From JBCDCE01 sp039182515 (GTDB taxonomy: Bacteria > Pseudomonadota > Alphaproteobacteria > Rhodobacterales > Rhodobacteraceae), in NCBI GenBank assembly GCA_039182515.1, contig JBCDCE010000048.1, positions 1 through 30,535 of the forward strand: a stretch of 30,535 nt of DNA, read 5' to 3'. The notes beneath the pieces are model-generated. The model saw nothing but the letters and a program-made list of their open reading frames with translations. It was not told the origin of the DNA and searched no databases. Below, piece by piece: positions 24,308 through 30,535 of this stretch. Position numbers and translations under genes: made by a program. Within the stretch, counting starts at the first letter, position 1. Each line of letters opens with the position of its first letter.

Positions 24308-25279
24308 ATGACATTTATGAAATTCTGCGCGGCATCCGTTTTGGCATTAGGTGCCGCAAGTGTCGCTTCGGCTGAAAGCTGGGATATGCCTATGGCCTAT
24401 TCGGCCTCTAACTTTCACTCCGAGCATGGCGTGATCTTTGCGGACAAAGTGCGCGAAGCCACAGGCGGCGAGATCGACATTACGGTTCACCCAGGCGGTT
24501 CGCTATTTGGCGGCGGCGACATCAAGCGCGCGATCCAAACAGGTCAGGTGCCCATCGGCGAGCGCCTTATGAGCGCGCATGCCAACGAAAACGCGATCTT
24601 CGCTTACGACAACCTGCCGTTTATCGCCACAACCTACGACGCCAACACAGCCCTTTGGGACGCAGCAAAGCCTGCCTTTAATGAAGCGCTCGCCGAGCAA
24701 AACCTCGTGGCGCTGTATTCCTGTCCTTGGCCAGGCCAAGGCTTCTATTTCAAAACGGAAGTGACATCGTCCGCCGATATCCAAGGCCTGAAGTTCCGCT
24801 CCTATAACGCAGCTACAGCTCAGATTGCTGAAGAGCTCGGCATGATCCCAGTGCAAGTGGAAGCAGCTGAGCTCAGCCAAGCGCTGGCCACGGGCGTGGC
24901 GGAAGCCTTCATCTCCTCAGGCTCAACAGGCTATGACCGCAAAGTTTGGGAGCACCTGAGCCACTATTACAAAGTGAACGCTTGGTTGCCGCGCAACTAT
25001 GTGATGATCAACAAGCAAACCTGGGACGGCCTGAGCGCCGACATGCAAGCCGCCGTTCAAGGGGCTGCTGACGAGGCTGGTGCGGCCTGCACAGCGAAAT
25101 CCGCGGAGCTGTCTGATTGGTACTTCGAACAGCTTGAAGCCAACGGCATGAAAGTGGTTGATGCGGGTCCAGAGTTCCTGGCTGAATTGCAGACCATCGG
25201 TGCTGCCATGCAGGCTGACTGGCTTGAGAACACAGGCGAGGCAGGCCAGGGCATCCTCGACGCCTTCGCGGCCAAGTAA
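24308..25279 (+). CDS. TRAP transporter substrate-binding protein (DctP family)
   Basis: Periplasmic solute receptor of a TRAP transporter. The 323-residue protein has a signal peptide (about 1-22, cleaved after VASA), then WDMPMAYSASNFHSEHG, and the typical DctP pattern FYFKTEVTSSADIQGLKFRS with the conserved Arg that clamps a carboxylate in GLKFRSYN. The ligand is probably a carboxylate-bearing compound; the exact one is unknown. ATG 24308 gives a normal signal peptide; ATG 24317 (MKFCAAS) is also possible. It heads the dctP-dctQ-dctM operon and is separated from dctQ by a strong stem-loop. Confidence 0.93.
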   Translation: MTFMKFCAASVLALGAASVASAESWDMPMAYSASNFHSEHGVIFADKVREATGGEIDITVHPGGSLFGGGDIKRAIQTGQVPIGERLMSAHANENAIFAYDNLPFIATTYDANTALWDAAKPAFNEALAEQNLVALYSCPWPGQGFYFKTEVTSSADIQGLKFRSYNAATAQIAEELGMIPVQVEAAELSQALATGVAEAFISSGSTGYDRKVWEHLSHYYKVNAWLPRNYVMINKQTWDGLSADMQAAVQGAADEAGAACTAKSAELSDWYFEQLEANGMKVVDAGPEFLAELQTIGAAMQADWLENTGEAGQGILDAFAAK

Positions 25280-25304
25280 TCTGATCCCTTTGATCTAAGC
25301 CTGT

Positions 25305-25332
25305 CCCGCCCTTGGGTTTAACCAGGGGCGGG
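25305..25332 (+). other. Intercistronic stem-loop in the TRAP operon
   Basis: CCCGCCCTTGG (25305-25315) pairs with CCAGGGGCGGG (25322-25332) over 11 bp with one G-U pair and a 6-base loop. There is no T run. Such a stem between the receptor gene and the membrane genes can protect the dctP message from 3' exonucleases and cause partial termination, giving excess receptor over permease. Confidence 0.75.
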
Positions 25333-25353
25333 GCACAAACTGGACTTTCTTTC

Positions 25354-26067
25354 ATGCGTGATTTTGGCCCCATCTGGGGACTGCCTCTTTGGGTTTGGAT
25401 CTTTGTACTGCCCGCCTTGCTTGTGAGCCTTGCTGCTCTGCGCCCGCGCCAAGCGGAACCCGTTTTGCGCCCGCTTTGGGCCCTTTTGGACAAAGTATAC
25501 CTCGCCGCAGGCCTCATCGCCGCGCTAGGCATGATCTCGATCTTACTCCTCATCGTGGCCCAAATGGTCGCGCGGTGGAGCTCTGTCGCTTTTCCGGGCA
25601 GCACCGATTACGCAGGCTATGCCATGGCCGCCACGTCCTTCTTTGCGTTGGCCCATGCGCTCACACGCGGCGCCCACATCCGCGTGTCTGTTTTTCTCAA
25701 CATGACCCCAGGCACACGCTTTTACCTCGACGCCTTCGCGATGTTTATCGCAGCACTCATAGCCACCTTCTTTGCACGCTATGCCATTAAAACCACAGGC
25801 TTTTCTGTGCTTTTGAACGACAGAACCCAAGGACAAGATCAGGTGCCAGAATGGCTTTTGAGCGCAGTCTCACTGCTGGGCACATGGCCCTGGAACTGGG
25901 CCGAAGTTTGGGCCGCCAGGGGAGATGAATGGGTCTTCACCCCGCTATGGCTCCCGCAAATTCCGATGTGCATCGGCTCTGTTTTGTTGGCCGTCGCCCT
26001 TTGGGATTATCTGTCGCGGCTCCTCGTTACAGGACACACCGCCATTGTGAAGGAGGGCCTGGAATGA
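25354..26067 (+). CDS. TRAP transporter small permease subunit (DctQ family)
   Basis: A 237-residue membrane protein, the small subunit of the TRAP permease. Predicted helices lie at about 8-28, 48-72, 85-103, 120-140 and near 200-222; the family core has four, so an extra N-terminal helix may exist (WGLPLWVWIFVLPALLVSL). The conserved TRGAHIRVSVF motif is at about 95-109. ATG 25354 has GGA about 9 bases upstream and a good helix at the N-terminus. The gene's stop overlaps dctM as ATGA. Confidence 0.9.
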   Translation: MRDFGPIWGLPLWVWIFVLPALLVSLAALRPRQAEPVLRPLWALLDKVYLAAGLIAALGMISILLLIVAQMVARWSSVAFPGSTDYAGYAMAATSFFALAHALTRGAHIRVSVFLNMTPGTRFYLDAFAMFIAALIATFFARYAIKTTGFSVLLNDRTQGQDQVPEWLLSAVSLLGTWPWNWAEVWAARGDEWVFTPLWLPQIPMCIGSVLLAVALWDYLSRLLVTGHTAIVKEGLE

Positions 26068-27374
26068 CCGAAGCTTGGGCCACGGCCGTCTTTCTCATCG
26101 CGCTTTTTGCGCTTTTGGGCTCCTCTGTTTGGGTGGGGCTTGCGCTCATGGGCGTGGCCTGGGTCGGTATGGAGCTTTTCACCAGCCGCCCCGCAGGCGA
26201 CGCGATGCTCACCACAATCTGGGCCTCATCGAGCTCATGGACGCTCACCGCCTTACCGCTCTTTATCTGGATGGGCGAAATCCTCTATCGCACACGCCTC
26301 TCGGAAGATATGTTCCGTGGCCTCGCCCCTTGGATGCGCGGCCTGCCGGGGGGGCTGTTGCACACCAATATTGCGGGTTGCACGGTCTTTGCGGCTGTAT
26401 CCGGCTCCTCTGCCGCCACTCTGACGACCGTGGGTAAGATGTCGATCCCTGAGCTGCGCAGCCGCGGCTATCCGGAATATATGATCATCGGCACATTGGC
26501 GGGGGCGGCCACACTCGGCTTGATGATCCCACCTTCGCTGACGCTCATTGTCTACGGTGTGACGATCAACGAAAGCATCACCCAGCTTTTCATGGCGGGG
26601 ATTATTCCGGGACTGGTGCTGGCCGGTCTCTTTATGTCCTACATTATCGGATGGCACTACGTGCGCCCGTCTGAGCATGCCACGCCCGAGCCCAAGATGT
26701 CTTTTGGAGCCATGCTCAATGAAAGCCGCTTTTTGGCGCCTGTCTTGATGCTCGTCTTTGCTGTTATCGGCTCGATGTACTTCGGCTGGGCCACAGCCAC
26801 GGAAGCGGCAGCCGTGGGCGTGTTGGGCGCACTTTTGCTGGCAGCCCTGCAACGCTCGCTCAACTGGCAAACGTTTTCCGCCTCGCTCATGGGGGCCACG
26901 CGCACCTCCGCCATGATCGCTCTGATCCTCATGGGGGCGGCGTTCCTCAGCCTCGCCATGGGCTTCACAGGACTGCCGCGCGCGCTTGCCGCCTATATCG
27001 ACACGCTCGGCCTTTCTCCCATCACGCTCATCGCAGCACTCACAGTCTTCTACATCATCTTGGGCATGTTCCTCGATGGCATCTCTTCCGTGGTCCTAAC
27101 GATGGCGATTGTGGAGCCCATGATCCGCCAAGCGGGCATCGACGTGATTTGGTTCGGCATCTTCATTGTGGTGGTTGTTGAGATGGCGCAGGTGACGCCA
27201 CCCATTGGATTTAACCTCTTTGTCTTGCAAGGCATGACCAACCACGAGATTGGCTATATCGCCAAAACTGCAATCCCGATGGTGGGCCTGATGCTCTTGA
27301 TGGTCGTGATTTTGGTGATCTGGCCGGAGCTCGCCACATGGCTTCCCGAGACGATCCGCCAGTCGCGAAGTTAG
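26064..27374 (+). CDS. dctM: TRAP transporter large permease subunit (DctM family)
   Basis: A 436-residue, highly hydrophobic protein, the channel subunit that drives sodium-coupled uptake with DctQ and the receptor. Family features include FAAVSGSSAATLTTVG, PPSLTLIVYGV, and the C-terminal VEMAQVTPPIGFNLFVLQG. An AAGGAGG site 7 bases upstream supports the ATG at 26064, which overlaps the dctQ stop by four bases, so the two are translationally coupled. No gene follows on this strand until 30142. Confidence 0.95.
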   Translation: MTEAWATAVFLIALFALLGSSVWVGLALMGVAWVGMELFTSRPAGDAMLTTIWASSSSWTLTALPLFIWMGEILYRTRLSEDMFRGLAPWMRGLPGGLLHTNIAGCTVFAAVSGSSAATLTTVGKMSIPELRSRGYPEYMIIGTLAGAATLGLMIPPSLTLIVYGVTINESITQLFMAGIIPGLVLAGLFMSYIIGWHYVRPSEHATPEPKMSFGAMLNESRFLAPVLMLVFAVIGSMYFGWATATEAAAVGVLGALLLAALQRSLNWQTFSASLMGATRTSAMIALILMGAAFLSLAMGFTGLPRALAAYIDTLGLSPITLIAALTVFYIILGMFLDGISSVVLTMAIVEPMIRQAGIDVIWFGIFIVVVVEMAQVTPPIGFNLFVLQGMTNHEIGYIAKTAIPMVGLMLLMVVILVIWPELATWLPETIRQSRS

Positions 27375-27496
27375 ACCTGGTGATCCGCGCCGTACGGGCG
27401 GTAAAGAGCCTGGTAAGGTTTTCGGCGTTTGGTCTGGTCTGCGGTGTTGCGCGCTACGCAGTGGAGTGGGTTGCGTTCAACCCTGGGGTGTATTTG

Positions 27497-27549
27497 GCAT
27501 ACAATGTGCATACGTCATGCATACGTTGTGGCATACGTGTTGTGCATAT
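27497..27549. promoter_or_regulatory. Five phased GCATAC motifs (iteron- or operator-like array)
   Basis: GCATAC begins at 27497, 27508, 27519 and 27531, and GCATAT at 27544; spacings are 11, 11, 12 and 13 bases, about one DNA turn. The array sits in a 300-bp gap between the convergent 3' ends of dctM and the enolase paralog. The rest of 27375-27674 holds a 14-bp palindrome (27567-27580), a GTGCA/TGCAC inverted repeat (27585-27589, 27598-27602) and a GCCGCGCGGC palindrome (about 27609), but no convincing gene. An unseen promoter, a regulator-binding array, or a plasmid-type relic are the options. Confidence 0.6.
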
Positions 27550-27566
27550 CTAAGCCTCTGAAATTA

Positions 27567-27580
27567 AGAGATATATCTCT
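27567..27580. promoter_or_regulatory. 14-bp perfect palindrome
   Basis: AGAGATATATCTCT is fully self-complementary and lies 17 bases past the last GCATAC-like motif. It could be a dimeric-regulator site or part of the same control region as the motif array. Confidence 0.4.
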
Positions 27581-27674
27581 GCAGGTGCACTTTTTGATGC
27601 ACTTACCGCCGCGCGGCTGAAAAAGGTATCTTTAATCCCACCGACCGTTGCGAAGCGGGGCAAAAAGTTCTGCC

Positions 27675-28973
27675 CTAATGGCATTTGCCCCACCAAGTGG
27701 CTCCAAGAGGCGCGCCGCCGACAAAGCTCATGGGGCCCAGCTCTTCTTGGATCCTAAGGCATTCGTTCCATTTCACCATGCGCTCGGATCGTTGAAACGA
27801 GCCGACCTTAAGCTGCCCAGCGCCCAGACCTGTGCTCAAATGCGAAATCGACACATCTTCCGTCTCGCCTGACCGGGCAGAAACCACGGCCGTCCAACCG
27901 GCGTCTTTTGCAGCGCTAAACGCCTCGACTGCCTCGGTTACGGTTCCGGCCTGGTTCTCCTTGATCAAAGCGCAGTTGCAGGCTCCGTCTTGCGCGGCTT
28001 GGCGCACAAGGTCTGCGTTGGTGACAACGTAATCATCGCCAATGATTTGCACCCGATCCCCAAATCGACGAGCGAAGTCGATCATACCTGCAGTGTCATC
28101 CTCACCAACTGGATCTTCAATCGAAGCAATGGGGTAGGCTTCCAGCCAACGACCAAGCAGATCAATAAAACCGCTGCTGTCGAGTTCACGATCTTCCAAA
28201 GCCAGTTTGTAGGTACCATTTTTCTCAAACTCTGAGGCAGCGATATCCAGCGAAATAACCACGCGGTTCCCTGGCGTTTCTCCTGCCTTTTCAATGGCCT
28301 CAACCAGGGTTTCCAACGCCTCTTCATTGCTGCGAAACATCGGCCACCAGCCCCCTTCATCGGCCACGCCCGCCAGATTTCCGCGCCGCGCCATGATGTC
28401 TCCGGCGGCAAAATAGACCTCGCGGGTCACTTCCATAACCTCGTCAAAGCTTCCGGCCCCCGGGACCATGATCATGAAGTCCTGGATGTCGACCCGCCGA
28501 CCCGCATGCGCACCGCCACCAAAGATCTGGATTTCTGGCAAGGGCAGGGAAGGCGGGTACCCATAGTGATTTGCCACATAGCGCCACAGGGGTTTCTCAG
28601 CGTCATTGGCAGCGGCATGGAGCATGGCCAAGGACGTCGCAACCATTGCGTTCCCGCCAAGCTCGGCTTTGAGCTTTGAGGGGTCGAGCTTCAGCAAGAT
28701 GGCGTCGAGCCCCGCCTGGTCCTCAATGGTTTTCCCAACCAAAACGGCGGCGATGGGGCCATTGACGTTCGCGACCGCTTGGCCGACGTCTTTTCCACCG
28801 AGTGCCGCTCAGCCATCCCGAAGATCCATCGCCTCACGTGTCCCGCGAGAGGCCCCTGCAGGGGCAATCGCGCGGCCCAAAACCCCGTTTTCAAGCCGAA
28901 CGTCTACCTCCACGGTGGGATTCCCGCGAGAGTCCCAAACGCGACGGCCGAGTACAGATTTGATTGCAGTCAT
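27675..28973 (-). pseudogene. Enolase paralog interrupted by one in-frame TGA
   Basis: A 433-codon frame from ATG 28973 (AGGAT about 7 bases upstream) to the stop at 27675, matching enolase from TAIKSVLGRRVWDSRGNP through the end, except for TGA at 28809-28811 (codon 55), after MDLRDG. Related proteins usually continue with Gly there, so a GGA-to-TGA change is likely. Catalytic parts are kept: VADEGGWWP, ISLDIAASEF, SIEDPVGEDD, IIGDDYVVTN and LIKENQAGT. Two active-site loops differ from true enolase: GGGAHAGRR for GGAHADNN, and SARSGETED for SHRSGETED. This is a paralog, not the housekeeping enolase. A shorter product from TTG 28742 (355 residues) would lack the N-terminal domain. Confidence 0.8.
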
Positions 28974-28978
28974 AAGAT

Positions 28979-29977
28979 CTATCCTGAAAGGTCAGCGGCC
29001 ACACGGGTGGCAAAGCGCGACAAGCGCGAAACGGGAGACGCGATCAGCGGGATCGCAATATCACGCACACGCTGGCGGGTCTCTTTCGAGAGGTATTCTA
29101 CAGGCGATTTACCGTCGACACGGGCGAGCATAAGCGCGGGCGGCAATGCACAAACTCGGGCCTCAAGCGCTTGCGCATCCTCCCAAGTCACATGGGCTGC
29201 ATAAGCCGCCCAAAGCGCTTCCACTTGCTGTAAAAGCTGGGATCGTGACCTGTGCAGATGAACGGCCTTCAGGACCAAATGATTGATGCAGACAGCCCGG
29301 TCGAGACAGGCGTCTCCCATCGTGGCGCATTCGTCATCAAGCACAATCGCAGCGCCTCGTCGAAACAGGATATTCTTGGGGCTGGCATCACCATGCACCA
29401 AGACCTTGTTGCTCACATAAAGCAGGGTTTCCAGGGGCTTGAGGTGAGGAGCCAGGCTTGGATGCGCCTCTCGAGTGTAGCTGAGATAGGGCTCGATCCG
29501 CAGCGCATGAAAATCGTCGCGGTTTTGAAAGGGGCTCTGGTCAAACGTTGCGCAGGCAGATGCGGCATGAATGTTGCCCAAGAGGTCCGCCACCTTGACC
29601 GCTTCGTCTCACGGCTCAATCTCGCGCAGAAGATGGTCTTTCTACAGATACACGTCGTCTCCGTCAAGAAACTCCATCGCAAAGCCAAACGCGGTGTCCG
29701 AGCGCCCATAAAGCGCAACCGCGCTTTCCGGACAGGTCGCGGCAGCCACTTCAAGCCAGGCATATTCGGCCAAGTTTCGGTGCACGGGCGCGTGCCAATC
29801 CGTAGCCACTTTGAGCTTGGGCAATGCAAATTTCGCGCAGAGCTTCCGGTCGCCAAGATCGATCATCGCAATGTCGGATGCTACGCCGCCTGTTAGCGGG
29901 ACAACGGCCACGATCTCGTTAGCTTCCGCCAGTTTGAGTTCTTCGACGAGCTCTTTACATCTTTGATCCAAATGCAC
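28979..29977 (-). pseudogene. Phosphotransferase (APH/choline-kinase-like) with two in-frame stops
   Basis: A 333-codon frame from GTG 29977 to 28979, broken by TAG at 29642-29644 and TGA at 29609-29611, 11 codons apart and with no frameshift. The N-terminal part has a kinase small lobe (LTGGVASDIAMIDLGDRKLCAKF); the C-terminal part has the catalytic loop VHGDASPKNILF and the metal-binding acidic residues in IVLDDECATMGDACLD, so the intact protein would be a small-molecule kinase of the APH fold. ARVDGKSPVEYL is a marked C-terminal motif. It ends 5 bases before the enolase paralog starts, so the pair was one operon. The product and substrate are unknown. Confidence 0.78.
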
Positions 29978-30050
29978 GTTTCAGTGGCTCTTATCCTTGC
30001 ACTTTAGCCCTTGCGCCTTGAGAATGAGGCTCAGCCTGCGGAGGTTTAGC

Positions 30051-30083
30051 ATGGCGACTGATCGTTTCATTTCTTTGTTCTAA
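30051..30083 (+). CDS. Ten-codon open frame with strong ribosome binding site
   Basis: ATG 30051 lies 6 bases after GGAGG and opens a 10-codon frame (MATDRFISLF) ending TAA at 30083, 58 bases before the TonB-receptor start. It could be a leader peptide or upstream frame, or chance. A GGAATTCC palindrome follows at 30084-30091. No amino-acid bias of the attenuator kind is seen. Confidence 0.25.
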   Translation: MATDRFISLF

Positions 30084-30141
30084 GGAATTCCTAAGGCAGC
30101 TCAATGACGTGGCCACCTAGTAGCTTAACTGGGGGACCAAC

Positions 30142-30423
30142 ATGAATAGAATGACCTTCGCTGCCTCTGTTGCAGCGTCTTTTGCCGCGACATCGGCTTT
30201 TGGCCAAGCGACAGAACCGTTCCACTTAGGAAGGATCTACCTTGGCTCATCGTCAAGCAATGAGACAAGCCTATCTCAAGAAGACTTGGACAGGATTGAC
30301 CCAACGGATTTGCAGGATGTGTTTCGCAGCGAGCCCACCATTGCTGTGGGCAGCTCACTTCCAATCTCACAAAAGGCCTATGTGAACGGTGTGGTGTCTA
30401 GCCCGGTTGTTCATTACCACTAA
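30142..30423 (+). pseudogene. TonB-dependent receptor, truncated by IS3 insertion
   Basis: The N-terminus of an outer-membrane receptor: signal peptide (about 1-22, ending SAFGQA), a TonB-box-like region, and the start of the plug domain, LSQEDLDRIDPTDLQDVFR, followed by SEPTIAVGSSLPISQK and AYVNGV. This pattern resembles heme/hemoglobin-type receptors. After VNG the sequence enters insertion-sequence DNA (about 30395) and the frame ends at 30421-30423, so the last nine residues are IS-derived. GGGGG precedes the ATG by 7 bases. The plug remainder and beta-barrel are missing here; they may lie beyond the IS, outside the window. Confidence 0.82.
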
Positions 30424-30535
30424 TTTGGCGTTTCTCTAATAAGGTTTCTGGGACGGTTGGCCGCATGGCTAGGGCATGATGAGGCCGGATTTTATTGTAT
30501 TGCCTGAGCCAGACATTGATGGCGACTTGGGCTTG
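30395..30535 (-). mobile_element. IS3-family insertion sequence, one end
   Basis: The end is placed at 30395 (TGTCTAGCCCGGTTGTTCAT), with the TG terminus usual in IS3-family elements; the exact boundary is uncertain by a few bases. The element continues past the window edge, so the other end, target duplication and full transposase are not seen. Confidence 0.7.
30398..30535 (-). CDS. IS3-family transposase OrfB, C-terminal end
   Basis: The last 45 residues read on the minus strand from the window edge to a TAG at 30398-30400. They include INVWLRQYNKIRPHHALAMR and PTVPETLLEKRQ, the conserved C-terminal YNxxRPHxxL region of the IS3-family DDE integrase domain. The catalytic Asp/Asp/Glu residues lie outside the window. 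The stop falls inside the presumed terminal inverted repeat, as is common in IS3-family elements. The subgroup cannot be fixed from this part. Confidence 0.88.
   Translation of the reverse strand, partial: QAQVAINVWLRQYNKIRPHHALAMRPTVPETLLEKRQISGNEQPG

Noticed and set aside
27338..27553. 71-codon plus frame over the dctM end and GCATAC array
   Set aside because: Starts inside dctM in another frame, no binding site, ends within the repeat array.
28809..28811. Selenocysteine insertion at the in-frame TGA of the enolase paralog
   Set aside because: The enolase family has no selenoprotein members known to me, the site corresponds to a Gly-rich loop and not a catalytic Cys, and the neighbouring kinase also has nonsense codons including TAG.
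1..30535. CRISPR array, prophage or rRNA/tRNA genes
   Set aside because: No regularly spaced direct repeats with unique spacers, no phage structural genes and no rRNA or tRNA signatures were seen.

Overview
The window looks like a chromosomal segment of a marine Rhodobacteraceae (Roseobacter-group) alphaproteobacterium. The evidence is the block tldD / ctaC-ctaB-coxF-like-ctaG-ctaE / SURF1-thrC-M16 peptidase-GNAT, a GAF-containing PtsP next to lysC, a Roseobacter-type GC hairpin element after a gene, and a DctPQM TRAP transporter. Genes are tightly packed, moderately GC-rich, and often overlap at start and stop codons.

Layout. 1-563 has no convincing gene but holds two nested or neighbouring inverted repeats, one with 35-bp arms 112 bp apart. 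564-1037 (-) is an orphan HEPN-like gene. 1154-2578 (-) is tldD. 2785-6296 (+) encodes aa3-type cytochrome c oxidase subunits II and III with the assembly factors for heme O synthesis and CuB insertion; a strong intrinsic terminator sits between ctaC and ctaB. 6520-10452 (+) is a chain of four genes joined by overlapping stop/start codons (SURF1, thrC, M16 peptidase, acetyltransferase). 10883-13188 (+) carries an exported metallo-beta-lactamase-fold protein and an FAD-linked D-2-hydroxyacid dehydrogenase. 13189-13449 has no protein gene but has a compact cloverleaf RNA candidate. 13450-14724 (-) is apt and a flavin-reductase-like gene; 14858-15352 (+) is a GNAT. 15529-20792 (-) is a run nudix, DUF1178 protein, SDR, lysC, ptsP. 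20974-22101 (+) is a histone-deacetylase-like hydrolase whose stop overlaps the stop of a convergent Kdo-transferase-like gene (22098-23327). 23377-24060 (-) is an Asp/Glu-racemase-family gene, divergent from a dctP-dctQ-dctM TRAP operon (24308-27374).

The right end is accessory and decaying. An enolase-paralog gene (27675-28973, -) and the phosphotransferase-family kinase gene before it (28979-29977, -) each keep one open frame apart from in-frame nonsense codons: one TGA in the enolase paralog, and one TAG plus one TGA in the kinase. A TonB-dependent receptor gene (from 30142, +) is cut after its plug-domain start by an IS3-family element whose transposase 3' end runs off the window.

The best candidates for undescribed biology are the cloverleaf RNA at about 13230-13354, the enolase-paralog/kinase gene pair, a helically phased array of five GCATAC-like motifs at 27497-27549, and a dispersed ~65-bp element present at 6312-6375 and 10622-10686. 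None is proven by sequence reading alone.
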